Shown here piece after piece: positions 1 through 7,428 of a stretch of DNA of 39,562 nucleotides. Numbering within the stretch: position 1 is the first letter of the stretch; every line of letters begins with the position of its first letter. The DNA is from Methanobacteriota archaeon. GTDB lineage: Archaea > Thermoplasmatota > Poseidoniia > Poseidoniales > Thalassarchaeaceae. The position numbers and the translations under genes are program-made. The DNA lies in assembly GCA_002722595.1 (NCBI GenBank), contig PBMO01000015.1, positions 7,942 to 47,503 of the forward strand. Direction: 5' to 3'. A model generated the notes under the pieces. The model saw nothing but the letters and a program-made list of their open reading frames with translations. It made no database searches and had not been told where the DNA came from.

Positions 1-321
1 GTGTGGCTTTCTCAACTCGGTTCACCGTTGTTAGCAGGCATGGCATCGGTGTTCCCTGCGATTTTCTTAACCAGCATGGTCGCACTTTGGATTGCGCAGG
101 GTGAAGCGGTTCCAAGCGGAGCGGTGGGCCCGATGATGTTGGGTGCAATGTCCGTAAGTTTCTATGCTTTGTTGGCCACTATCACCCTCCCCAAATACGG
201 CATAGCCTTGGGTTCAGTCTTGACTTGGGTTGCCTCGATTGGAGCCGTATCTGTTCCAGCGGCGCTTTGGCTGAGATGGTCCAACAACCGTCGGATTGAA
301 GCACAAAGTCCGGCCCCGTAG
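1..321 (+). CDS. Small integral membrane protein, 3' part (DUF3147-like?)
   Basis: An open frame runs from the first base of the window to a TAG stop at 319-321, giving 106 residues. It begins with GTG at base 1, but the true start may lie upstream, so treat it as partial. The sequence is almost entirely hydrophobic, with about three membrane segments (roughly residues 10-32, 42-62 and 68-92) and a short polar tail (RWSNNRRIEAQSPAP). The pattern of GSPLLAG, FPAIFLTSMVALWIAQGEAVP and a repeated small-residue helix reminds me of DUF3147-type membrane proteins, but I cannot confirm this. Function is unknown. It ends 14 bases before the start of the downstream lipoprotein gene, so the two may be co-transcribed. 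Confidence 0.6.
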   Translation: MWLSQLGSPLLAGMASVFPAIFLTSMVALWIAQGEAVPSGAVGPMMLGAMSVSFYALLATITLPKYGIALGSVLTWVASIGAVSVPAALWLRWSNNRRIEAQSPAP

Positions 322-335
322 GATTGGTGGGCAGA

Positions 336-1556
336 ATGTCGAGTAGACACTATCCGTTGTTTTTGGCACTCTTGCTACTCTGCTCAAGTCTCTCCGGTTG
401 CTTCGGAAACGAGAAGGAAGTCGTGGAGGAAATGGAGCCTGAGGAGGCCTTTGGCGCCTACAGTGTGGTTGCCCCGATTGACACTGGAATCAATGTCTAT
501 CATGATCGATTTATTCTGAATGAAACCTTGCCAGATTGGTTGTTGGATGGGCTCGGCGTCACCATGTGGTGTAATCTAACACAAAATGGTACTTGGCAGG
601 AGCGATATGATGCCGATGCATCCACCTGTTGGGATATAATCACTGCCAACGACATCGTATATTTCCCAGGGACTCGAATTATCGGCACAACACCGGATGA
701 TGACACCAACATTCCCATTTTGGACGATCCGTCTGATGGGCATGGAACTGCAGTAACTGGTGCGGTCCTAGATGCCAATCCAGATGCCATAATTTTCTTT
801 GTTGAAGGTTTCAGTGACGCTGCTGTTCTGGCTGCAGCAAACCAGCCGTTGGTTGATATCATCACAACCTCCTTTGGTCCAATTGGAAGCGTTCCAGTGC
901 CGGGGATTGAAGATGCAACTCGGGTAGCGGTAGTTGAGCATAACAAGGTCCACACAGGAGCTTCTGACAACACACCCTCGCCCGCAGTCCAAGACTCAAC
1001 TGCTGGTCCACCTTGGTCGATTGGGATTTCTGGATACGCTGAAGAAGATGATGATCAGAAGGAAACGATGAGCGGTTCCTACCCCGACATTGCTGCTGAT
1101 TGGACACAAGTTTTGCCCAATCACGATGACACTGATGGGTACCATGAAACATCAGGGACATCGTTTGCCACACCCAGAACTGCAGGCATTCTTAGCTTGG
1201 TGTTGACTCAGTTACGGGAGTTAGGTGGGGACATGGGTTCAGGGGCATCTGAGGAACGTGGGGGATACTTAGTCAATGGCACGAATCTTTCAATCTCCAA
1301 TAGCCAATTGCGGGATGCGCTGAATTTGTCCGCCTGGTATCCGAGTTTCTCTAGTTGGAATCCAACATCTGGAACCATGCCGATTTCCCCCGTTGCGCCC
1401 TGTACACAAGTTGGTTGGGGTGTGGTCAACATGTCCAATGTCGAGCCATTGTACGAGCATTTGGCAGATATCGAAACCATGCCCAGTCGCCCCGCAGATG
1501 TTGTCGCTTGTATGGAAGCCAATCAGGATATTCGCGAGGCCTATTGGGGTGAGTGA
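336..1556 (+). CDS. Subtilisin-like (S8 family) serine protease lipoprotein
   Basis: A predicted 406-residue secreted peptidase. The N-terminus is a lipoprotein signal peptide with lipobox LSGC, so Cys22 would be lipidated and the enzyme anchored outside the membrane. The S8 catalytic triad is visible in order: Asp49 in APIDTGINVYH, His136 in DGHGTAVTG and Ser276 in SGTSFATPRTAG; Asn212 in GASDNTP may provide the oxyanion hole. ATG at 336 is preferred over TTG at 324 because a GGTGGG purine tract lies 4 bases upstream and the signal peptide then begins normally. The fold has acidic insertions (DDDTN, EEDDDQKE) between the triad elements. The substrate is unknown; degradation of external protein for nutrition, or surface-protein processing, are both possible. 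The stop codon overlaps the GTG of a longer alternative start for the next gene. Confidence 0.88.
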   Translation: MSSRHYPLFLALLLLCSSLSGCFGNEKEVVEEMEPEEAFGAYSVVAPIDTGINVYHDRFILNETLPDWLLDGLGVTMWCNLTQNGTWQERYDADASTCWDIITANDIVYFPGTRIIGTTPDDDTNIPILDDPSDGHGTAVTGAVLDANPDAIIFFVEGFSDAAVLAAANQPLVDIITTSFGPIGSVPVPGIEDATRVAVVEHNKVHTGASDNTPSPAVQDSTAGPPWSIGISGYAEEDDDQKETMSGSYPDIAADWTQVLPNHDDTDGYHETSGTSFATPRTAGILSLVLTQLRELGGDMGSGASEERGGYLVNGTNLSISNSQLRDALNLSAWYPSFSSWNPTSGTMPISPVAPCTQVGWGVVNMSNVEPLYEHLADIETMPSRPADVVACMEANQDIREAYWGE

Positions 1557-1579
1557 AATTAGTTCGGTGGGTTGGGAAT

Positions 1580-2311
1580 ATGGATTTCGACTCGAATGAT
1601 TTCCATGCATTTGTCTCTTCAAGACGTTCGACAAGGGACTTTTTATCCACTCCAGTTTCTGATGAAATAATTCAACAAATTATTGCTGATGGGCTTACTT
1701 CTCCCAGTTGGAGTAACACCAGACCAATTCGTGTGGCCGTTGCTAAAGGTGATGTCCGTGATCGACTTTCCAAAGAATTTCTTTCTCGATGGGATGCAAT
1801 AAAAGGAGCTCAGAGTGGCCTTTTTGGAAAAATCAAAGCGGTGCTAAAAAGAAAAGGGTTGCCAACAAGCAATTGGATTGTAACGAGGCCTTATCACAAA
1901 GATTTGGTTGAGAGGTCGAAAAACCAAGGCAAAGAATTTTTTTCATTTATTGGAGTAGACAGAGATGACAAAAAAGCCCGTGATCAATCTTGGGCCCGAA
2001 ATTACGATTTCTTCGGGGCGCCGGTAGAGTTGTTTATTTTTACACACAAATCATTGGGCAAATATTCGGCTTCCGATGCGGGATTATTTATGCAGAATCT
2101 GATACTTTCAGCCCATTCCAAGGGCCTGGGGACATGTCCACAAGGCGCTGTTGCAATTTGGGAAGATGCTGTCCGCAAGGAATTTGAAATTAGTAAAAAT
2201 TACTCTTTACTTTGCGGAATTTGCCTTGGTTATCCAAGTGATGAAAGGATAAATTCATTCAATGCAAATCGTCCAAATCCATCAGAGATTATTTTTCCAG
2301 AAAAAGGCTGA
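1580..2311 (+). CDS. Nitroreductase family protein
   Basis: A predicted FMN-dependent oxidoreductase of the nitroreductase fold, 243 residues, cytoplasmic, with no signal peptide. The family signature RRSTRDF lies at residues 15-21 (phosphate-binding arginines of the FMN site), SPSWSNTRP at 41-49 is the usual second FMN contact, and GLGTCPQGA at 182-190 is the conserved C-terminal loop. Family members use NAD(P)H to reduce nitro compounds, quinones, flavins or, in some cases, other substrates; the physiological substrate cannot be read from the sequence. ATG at 1580 is preferred because homology begins there and GGTGGG lies 8 bases upstream; a GTG at 1553 overlapping the previous stop is the alternative. 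The gene looks more A/T-rich than its neighbours, with runs such as GAATTTTTTTC, which may indicate different ancestry. Confidence 0.85.
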   Translation: MDFDSNDFHAFVSSRRSTRDFLSTPVSDEIIQQIIADGLTSPSWSNTRPIRVAVAKGDVRDRLSKEFLSRWDAIKGAQSGLFGKIKAVLKRKGLPTSNWIVTRPYHKDLVERSKNQGKEFFSFIGVDRDDKKARDQSWARNYDFFGAPVELFIFTHKSLGKYSASDAGLFMQNLILSAHSKGLGTCPQGAVAIWEDAVRKEFEISKNYSLLCGICLGYPSDERINSFNANRPNPSEIIFPEKG

Positions 2312-2337
2312 ATTACCTTCAGAATGTCAACATCTCG

Positions 2338-2353
2338 GGTTTTTTTGAAAACC
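2338..2353 (+). terminator. Hairpin with T-run after nitroreductase gene
   Basis: GGTTTT (2338-2343) pairs with AAAACC (2348-2353) across a TTTG loop, 26 bases after the nitroreductase stop codon. The T-rich arm could act as an archaeal oligo-T terminator. The stem is short, so confidence is modest. Confidence 0.4.
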
Positions 2354-2373
2354 GTTGGTTTGAAGCATAGGTC

Positions 2374-2391
2374 CCGGCCCCATAGGGCCGG
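2374..2391 (+). promoter_or_regulatory. GC-rich hairpin abutting the ribosome-binding site
   Basis: CCGGCCC (2374-2380) and GGGCCGG (2385-2391) form a perfect 7-bp stem with a CATA loop. The 3' arm runs directly into the purine tract GGAGGGG (2390-2396) that serves as the likely Shine-Dalgarno of the gene starting at 2401. Folding would compete with ribosome binding. It could instead be a terminator for upstream transcription, but no T-tract follows it. Confidence 0.45.
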
Positions 2392-2400
2392 AGGGGCACA

Positions 2401-3864
2401 ATGCAGCAGGCCAAGTTCGCCATCGTTCTTGCCATGTTGATGGTCTGCACATCACTCTCTGGGTGCTTGGGTGCTGAGGAGGAATCAGTTTACGAGGAAA
2501 TATCTCCATTCGACTTCGATCGCCCGGTTTCAAACACCACCTGGTATCACTACAGTGGCGGTGTTGATGCGCTGAATGAGGCAGCTGTACTTGCAGCCAA
2601 CATAACGGCGAATCTGACTGGAGACAATACTCCGTTCTGGACTTCTGCATCTTACTACGGAATTGGTCTCAGCACCTTTGAGCCAACCATGGGCATCACT
2701 TCGGATGACAATTTGTACATGACCAGTTGGGGCAATGGTGCAGCGGGCTCAACCGCGATTGTGCAGTGTACAGGCTTGATTGAAATGACCAATTTGTCAG
2801 ACTACTCTTGTAACGATGTGTATGATGCAATAGTTCCTGTTCCCAACAGCAATGATCCCTATGTCTATGTCGACAAGTGGACTGATCGAATCATGAAATT
2901 TGACATGCATGCATTGCTCGGGATGACGGTCGAGTGGTCGGACAATGAGGGTGCATCTTGGTCTCCTCCTACTGTGGCTACCGACATTCGCTCAGTCCAA
3001 GATCACCAAACTATTACCTCTGCACCCTACCCTGCTGCCTTACATCCCACAACTTGGGTATTCTGCATCAATGGAAATGCCCCCCATCCCCTGTGTTCCT
3101 CGAGTTTCGATGGTGGAAATACTTGGACTCCAGAGGTATCAGGTGCTCCAATCGATTGCCAAAGTGGGGGTTTGACCGCTCATCTTGAAGGCGGCCCCAA
3201 TGGGAATTTTTATCGAGGAAATGCAGGATGCAACGGCCAAGGATATGCGATTTATCGTAGCACAAATGGTGGGTTGACATGGACTGAGCACACCCTCCCA
3301 ACAGATGAATCGGGAACTGCTGATACTTGGAACGCTGAAGAGGCGCAAGTCGCTGTCGATGATGATGACAATGTGCATGCCATGTGGATGGGTTCAGACA
3401 ATATGCCGTACTACGCTTACTCTCTAGATGAAGGCAATACTTGGAGTGATGCGATGATGATTGCACCTCCGACCGATTTGGTGGGAACTGGCTTTCCTGT
3501 AGTAACCGCAGGAGCGGGAGGAAAAGTCGCGTTTGGTTACGTCGGCGATTCAGGTGAAGATACTTGGAATGCCTACCTCACGGTTGTGACAGATGCGTTT
3601 GGGGACGCACCCTTGTTTACCACTGTTCAAATCAATGCGCCAGAGGACCCCATCGATCTTGAAGAAGGATGTGGCTACAACCGCTGTGGAGGTTTGGGCG
3701 ATTTCCTTGATATGTCTGTGGATCAATATGGGCGGCCGTGGTTTTCACTATCACACAATTTGCAGGATATTGGCATTTTTGCAACCCTTACAGAGGGCCC
3801 CGTATTGCGGGGTAACATTGGGCCGTTGAATGTGATGCCCGCAGGTGGGCCTGAGACCCTATGA
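2401..3864 (+). CDS. Asp-box (BNR/sialidase-like propeller) lipoprotein
   Basis: A 487-residue secreted lipoprotein. Its signal peptide ends in the lipobox LSGC, so Cys22 would be the lipidated residue. The mature chain contains at least four Asp-box motifs of the S-x-D/N-x-G-x-x-W type: SDNEGASWS, SFDGGNTWT, STNGGLTWT and SLDEGNTWS. These lie at the turns of sialidase-like beta-propeller blades. The catalytic arginine triad and FRIP motif of true sialidases are not obvious, so the enzymatic role is open; carbohydrate or polymer binding at the surface is possible. ATG at 2401 follows the purine tract GGAGGGG at about 4 bases spacing. Several cysteines (CNDVY, CGYNRCGG) could form disulfides outside the cell. 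The stop codon overlaps the Shine-Dalgarno of the following HD gene. Confidence 0.8.
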   Translation: MQQAKFAIVLAMLMVCTSLSGCLGAEEESVYEEISPFDFDRPVSNTTWYHYSGGVDALNEAAVLAANITANLTGDNTPFWTSASYYGIGLSTFEPTMGITSDDNLYMTSWGNGAAGSTAIVQCTGLIEMTNLSDYSCNDVYDAIVPVPNSNDPYVYVDKWTDRIMKFDMHALLGMTVEWSDNEGASWSPPTVATDIRSVQDHQTITSAPYPAALHPTTWVFCINGNAPHPLCSSSFDGGNTWTPEVSGAPIDCQSGGLTAHLEGGPNGNFYRGNAGCNGQGYAIYRSTNGGLTWTEHTLPTDESGTADTWNAEEAQVAVDDDDNVHAMWMGSDNMPYYAYSLDEGNTWSDAMMIAPPTDLVGTGFPVVTAGAGGKVAFGYVGDSGEDTWNAYLTVVTDAFGDAPLFTTVQINAPEDPIDLEEGCGYNRCGGLGDFLDMSVDQYGRPWFSLSHNLQDIGIFATLTEGPVLRGNIGPLNVMPAGGPETL

Positions 3865-3873
3865 GGTGAGAAA

Positions 3874-5130
3874 ATGGCAGGACATAATCGGGTGGTGAGA
3901 GACAATGTCCATCGAGACATCGTTCTCGATGAAGATATCAGTCGACTTGTCGACACGCGTACATTCCAGCGTTTACGTGATATCAAGCAATTGGCAACTT
4001 GTCAATACGTTTTCCCGACGGCTACACACACTCGCTTCGTACATAGTTTGGGTGCTCAGCACCTAGCAGGGATTCTTTTGGAACATCTTGAGAAAGTAGA
4101 CCCAGGAAGGATATCAAAAGAAGATGGAAGATTGGTCCGATATGCGGCATTGTTGCATGATATCGGCCACCCTCCATTCAGCCATGCACTTGAGAGTGAC
4201 GAGGTTTTTGCTACATATCACCACCACGAAACATGGGGGCGTAAGATTCTCGAAGATCCTGAAAATGACTTGAGAAAAGTCTTGATAGATTTGGTGGGTG
4301 AAACTGGACTGAAACGATTGTTCTCGATTCTTGACGGCAAATGCGAATTGCCAGTATTACATGAGATAGTTAGTAGTCAATTGGACGTAGATCGGTTGGA
4401 TTATTTGATGCGAGATCAAATCAATACAGGTGCCAAAATAGGGACCTTTGATGTGTATCGAATATTCAGGTCACTCCGAATAGGTGAAGATGGGCACCTG
4501 ATGGTAACAAGGGGAGGTGTTTCCGAGGTCGAATCTTATCTGATTATGCGCTATCACATGTATCACAATGTATACTTCCACAAACTCAACATGCTGACAA
4601 CATCATATGTCATACGGGCACTAATTCGTGCGAGAGAACTAGTTGAGTCAGGAGAATTAACAGTCAGTGTGCGGATGAAACGAATGCTAACAGATGATTC
4701 ACTATCTGCCAAAGATTACCTTGCTCTAACTGATAGTCTCATCCAAGCTGAACTATCTGCCTTCGCCACACATCATGATCCGTTGCTTTCAAAGTGGGGC
4801 AATTTATTGGCTAGTCGTTCAGGATTGCATAAGCGAGTTCGGGTCCGAAATTTAACTGAGTTGGGTTACTGGGGTGCGCGGGATAATGTCAGAGAAATTT
4901 TGTCAAATGCAGGATATGATCCTGAACACGATATGATTACTGCTCGAGTCCACAAAGAAGGCTATCGTCCATATTCGGGGGGCATCAAAGTTGAAGGTGG
5001 TCATGACATCAAGGATGTGAGTCCAATGGTGGCTAGTATTGAGTCACTTGACGATATCATGCTTTTTGTACCCGAGGATTGCAGAAACGCTGTTGAAGAA
5101 GTCATCGAAAAGGCGATGGCTGGTGAGTGA
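3874..5130 (+). CDS. HD-domain phosphohydrolase, COG1078 (dNTPase/SAMHD1-like)
   Basis: A cytoplasmic 418-residue metal-dependent phosphohydrolase of the HD superfamily. The metal ligands are all visible: His57 in HTRFVHSLG, His95-Asp96 in LLHDIGHPPFSH and Asp171 or Asp173 in QLDVDRLDYLMRD. The N-terminal motif DTRTFQRLRDIKQL with FPTATHTRFVHSLG is typical of the COG1078 group, which is related to dGTP triphosphohydrolases and SAMHD1. A nucleotide triphosphate is therefore the most likely substrate, though family members are functionally diverse. The start at 3874 is supported by GAGGTGAG overlapping the upstream stop codon, so it is probably co-transcribed and translationally coupled with the Asp-box lipoprotein gene. 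No catalytic residue appears to be missing. Confidence 0.9.
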   Translation: MAGHNRVVRDNVHRDIVLDEDISRLVDTRTFQRLRDIKQLATCQYVFPTATHTRFVHSLGAQHLAGILLEHLEKVDPGRISKEDGRLVRYAALLHDIGHPPFSHALESDEVFATYHHHETWGRKILEDPENDLRKVLIDLVGETGLKRLFSILDGKCELPVLHEIVSSQLDVDRLDYLMRDQINTGAKIGTFDVYRIFRSLRIGEDGHLMVTRGGVSEVESYLIMRYHMYHNVYFHKLNMLTTSYVIRALIRARELVESGELTVSVRMKRMLTDDSLSAKDYLALTDSLIQAELSAFATHHDPLLSKWGNLLASRSGLHKRVRVRNLTELGYWGARDNVREILSNAGYDPEHDMITARVHKEGYRPYSGGIKVEGGHDIKDVSPMVASIESLDDIMLFVPEDCRNAVEEVIEKAMAGE

Positions 5131-5164
5131 AGACTCAAGTGCAGTAACGTGTGCGCAAGGGTAA

Positions 5165-5239
5165 GGACCCCTAGCTTAGTCTGGTTAGAGCACCCGGCTC
5201 ATAACCGGGTGGCCACCGGTTCAAATCCGGTGGGGTCCA
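5165..5239 (+). tRNA. tRNA with CAU anticodon (elongator Met or Ile2)
   Basis: A complete cloverleaf can be folded by hand. The acceptor is GGACCCC (5165-5171) with GGGGTCC (5232-5238) and discriminator A5239; the D-stem is GCTT/GAGC. The anticodon stem is CCCGG (5193-5197) with CCGGG (5205-5209), and loop CTCATAA gives anticodon CAT at 5200-5202. The variable loop is TGGCC and the T-arm is ACCGG-TTCAAAT-CCGGT. CCA is not encoded. The anticodon stem lacks the three G-C pairs of the initiator class, so this is an elongator tRNA-Met or the CAU-reading tRNA-Ile2 that archaea modify with agmatidine. Sequence alone does not decide between them. A T5 tract directly follows. Confidence 0.95.
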
Positions 5240-5240
5240 C

Positions 5241-5245
5241 TTTTT
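5241..5245 (+). terminator. Oligo-T terminator after the tRNA
   Basis: Five consecutive T residues begin two bases after the discriminator base, as expected for archaeal oligo-T termination of a tRNA transcript. Confidence 0.5.
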
Positions 5246-5252
5246 CAACACG

Positions 5253-5286
5253 AACCCTCTTGAACAATGGTATGACACCAAGGGTT
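5253..5286 (+). promoter_or_regulatory. Leader inverted repeat ending at start codon
   Basis: AACCCT (5253-5258) is complementary to AGGGTT (5281-5286), which sits directly before the ATG at 5288. Adding TTG/CAA pairs with a two-base bulge extends the stem. The same 10-mer AGGGTTGATG covers the start of the paralogous gene at 6410, which has a comparable inverted repeat. Confidence 0.35.
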
Positions 5287-5287
5287 G

Positions 5288-6349
5288 ATGACGACAACTT
5301 GGAGGGTGACGTTTGTCGCTCTATTGTTGCTCCTTTGCGGCCTGACTACAACAGTTTCTGGGCAACAACCATCAGTCCCTATCCCTGGTGTCACGATTAC
5401 ATGTGCAAATGAGGAATCGACCCTTGTTCTACAGCCAACCTCTGGTAGTGCTGCTGGTACTGCGGTTTGCACTGTGGAGAATCCTTCGTCATTTATCGAG
5501 GAGATTGATTTCGAATACGATGGAGACAGCGTAACTCTAGTGGGGCCTGAATCGATGAGTCTTGGTGCAGGAGCTGAGGAAAGCATAACCATAATTGTCA
5601 GAAGTGATAGTTTGAATCCAACTTTACGGAATTCTACTGTTACTGCTACGGTGACATCCGTACAAGGTGGAGAATGGCCATCTTTCCTTGAACAATTTTC
5701 TCCCTCTGATGAAAGCACGATTCTCTCACAAGTTGACGAGTTCGTCGATTTAGGTGTGACAGTTTCACCAGAAATTGTAATTCTTTCTTCTGAATTAATG
5801 CAACCAATGACTGCAACTCTTCGCGTATCGAATGATGGAAATATAGATGACAATGTTGAGGTTGAAATTCAGAATTCAGCAGCACTATCTGATCGCTCGA
5901 TAGAGTGGAATGTGACAACATCTGGGGACTCAACCATTCCTGCGGATGGCGGTTCTGCGACATTTGATATCCGATTTATTCCGAATCCTTCTATGAATGA
6001 TGAGACCTTCGATTTGAATATCCGAATTATTTCAAGTTCCGGTATTTCCAACAACGTCAACTTGGCACTCACAGTCAATACTTCTGCACCAGAAGAAAGT
6101 ATTTTGGATATTACTGCCATGAATATTCCATCTTGGGCATATATTGCCGGCGGTACTTTGGGGATTCTATTTGTTTTGGCGGCTGCCCTTAGTATTTCGA
6201 AACGTCTTAGAGGGAATAAAGGCGAGTATATCGAACAAGAGGATTTCGAGGATGATGTTGATTTAGATGATTTAGATGATTTAGATGATTTTGGCGAGGA
6301 TGATTTGTTAGATGATTTGGATGATCTAGATTTCGCAGATTTGGATTAA
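5288..6349 (+). CDS. Membrane-anchored surface protein, acidic tail (paralogue of next gene)
   Basis: 353 residues, not matched to a known family. It has an N-terminal signal peptide (about residues 1-26, ending TTTVSGQ) and a beta-rich ectodomain. A membrane helix of roughly residues 281-303 (SWAYIAGGTLGILFVLAAA) is followed by basic residues KRLRGNKG and a strongly acidic cytoplasmic tail made of DDLDD repeats. The N-terminal ectodomain aligns by eye with the next protein: GVTITCANEES / CTVENPSSFIEEIDFE here against DISLTCSPTA / CDASNPTLYVEKVNI there, so the two are tandem paralogues. The second ectodomain half (VTVSPEIVILSS, LRVSNDGNIDDNVEVEI) resembles CARDB/NEW3-type immunoglobulin-like modules. 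The tail may dock a cytoplasmic partner. ATG 5288 is preferred to TTG 5285. It lies just after the tRNA. Confidence 0.8.
   Translation: MTTTWRVTFVALLLLLCGLTTTVSGQQPSVPIPGVTITCANEESTLVLQPTSGSAAGTAVCTVENPSSFIEEIDFEYDGDSVTLVGPESMSLGAGAEESITIIVRSDSLNPTLRNSTVTATVTSVQGGEWPSFLEQFSPSDESTILSQVDEFVDLGVTVSPEIVILSSELMQPMTATLRVSNDGNIDDNVEVEIQNSAALSDRSIEWNVTTSGDSTIPADGGSATFDIRFIPNPSMNDETFDLNIRIISSSGISNNVNLALTVNTSAPEESILDITAMNIPSWAYIAGGTLGILFVLAAALSISKRLRGNKGEYIEQEDFEDDVDLDDLDDLDDFGEDDLLDDLDDLDFADLD
6260..6286 (+). repeat. Three tandem 9-bp repeats encoding the acidic tail
   Basis: Three perfect copies of GATTTAGAT run head to tail and encode Asp-Leu-Asp units. Degenerate copies continue to about 6345 (GATGATTTGGATGATCTAGAT). 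Slippage at this array would change the length of the cytoplasmic acidic tail without changing frame. Confidence 0.85.
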
Positions 6350-6381
6350 CTTTGGTAAATACTTGAGATTTGATTTCTCCC

Positions 6382-6410
6382 TCAACCCACGAACGCTTAT
6401 GTAGGGTTGA
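6382..6410 (+). promoter_or_regulatory. Leader inverted repeat overlapping the start codon
   Basis: TCAACCC (6382-6388) pairs perfectly with GGGTTGA (6404-6410); the last A is the first base of the ATG at 6410. The loop is 15 bases. A TATA-like TAAATACTT lies at about 6355-6363, which would place the transcript start near the 5' arm. Confidence 0.4.
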
Positions 6411-7372
6411 TGGGCAGGGCACCTACGGTGGAACCTGTGAAGTCCGTCTTTAGAATGACCATGCTGATTGCAATCTATGTGCTGAGCACATGGGCCGGAA
6501 CAGTCGATAATGCTCAGGCGCAAGTAAACCCAGACATCAGTTTGACATGCTCGCCGACTGCAATTGAAATAGATGTAGCACCCGGTGATACACGTATTGG
6601 TACAACTTACTGTGATGCAAGTAATCCGACTCTGTACGTTGAAAAAGTCAACATTCAGATTACTGCAGCAGGTCTAACATACTCTGCACCAGGTTCTATC
6701 ACAGTCGCAGCTGGTGACACGACCACATTCGAAGTAGTAGTTCGTGGTGAAGATCAGATGACAGAAGGCAGTCGTCAAGTCACAGTATCTGCACGAGTAG
6801 ATCAGGCGAATGGAGCTCCTTGTCCAACTTGCACATCGCAAACCACTAGTTTGTTGGTTGTGGTCAAACAATTCCCTATGCTACGCGTTCAGGCCGATGA
6901 ACCTTTCAAGCAACTGCGGCCCAAGGTAGACTATATCTTTGAATTCAAGATATACAATGACGGAAACAATCGAGATCAATTCTTCATCGCGGTATCGAAC
7001 CGTGACGACTTGGCTGATTCTGGATTCCAAATATCTCTGCCTGAGACAAATACTTGGATTGAATCCAAGGCCCCTCCTCAAAAAATGCGAGTTATGATGC
7101 GAACACCCAAGAAGCAGGGTTGGTCAGATCATTACTACCAACTTGACTTCCAAGCAACATCTGAGCACTCTATCCGAAGCGGTGGTACAGAGATGTCACA
7201 GACCCAGATGGTTACACTATACATTCGTGGTGTTTATCTTCCTGGATTCCAACTCATACCGAGTCTGATGATGCTGGGATTGGCCGCAGCGTTTGTCTCG
7301 AAGCGGCGTAGTGAAGATTACTCTGAAGAGACTATCGATATCACGGATCCGCCGCTAATGCCTTTGTACTGA
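6410..7372 (+). CDS. Membrane-anchored surface protein (paralogue of 5288 gene)
   Basis: 320 residues, family not recognised. A signal peptide (hydrophobic core MTMLIAIYVLSTWAG, likely cut near DNAQAQ) precedes two beta-rich ectodomain modules. The first has paired cysteines (SLTCSPTA and TTYCDASNP) that align with the 5288 protein, plus an extra CPTC pair. The second (YIFEFKIYNDGNNRDQFFIAVSN) has the look of a CARDB/NEW3-type module. One membrane helix near residues 278-297 (FQLIPSLMMLGLAAAFV) is followed by the stop-transfer SKRRSEDY and a short acidic tail. Start choices are TTG 6407, ATG 6410 and ATG 6455; 6410 matches the start context of its paralogue. The tandem arrangement suggests duplication and a shared surface complex, which is inference. 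Confidence 0.78.
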   Translation: MGRAPTVEPVKSVFRMTMLIAIYVLSTWAGTVDNAQAQVNPDISLTCSPTAIEIDVAPGDTRIGTTYCDASNPTLYVEKVNIQITAAGLTYSAPGSITVAAGDTTTFEVVVRGEDQMTEGSRQVTVSARVDQANGAPCPTCTSQTTSLLVVVKQFPMLRVQADEPFKQLRPKVDYIFEFKIYNDGNNRDQFFIAVSNRDDLADSGFQISLPETNTWIESKAPPQKMRVMMRTPKKQGWSDHYYQLDFQATSEHSIRSGGTEMSQTQMVTLYIRGVYLPGFQLIPSLMMLGLAAAFVSKRRSEDYSEETIDITDPPLMPLY

Positions 7373-7377
7373 CGGCA

Positions 7378-7397
7378 TTTTCAGAATTGTCTGAAAA
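7378..7397 (+). terminator. Hairpin 3' of the 6410 gene
   Basis: TTTTCAGA (7378-7385) and TCTGAAAA (7390-7397) form a perfect 8-bp stem with an ATTG loop, starting 6 bases after the stop codon. It may be a terminator or an mRNA 3'-end stabiliser. Confidence 0.5.
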
Positions 7398-7428
7398 GGG
7401 TCCTCTGTTGCTGCATTAGATGCAACGG

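Noticed and set aside
2401-3864. Calling the Asp-box lipoprotein a sialidase
   Set aside because: Asp-boxes are present, but I do not see the FRIP motif or arginine triad, so enzyme activity is not supported.
5165-5239. tRNA as an integration site
   Set aside because: No integrase gene and no repeated tRNA 3' end is visible in the window.
5245-5853. 202-codon minus-strand frame opposite the 5288 gene
   Set aside because: Antisense to a paralogous gene with signal peptide and anchor. Shadow frame.
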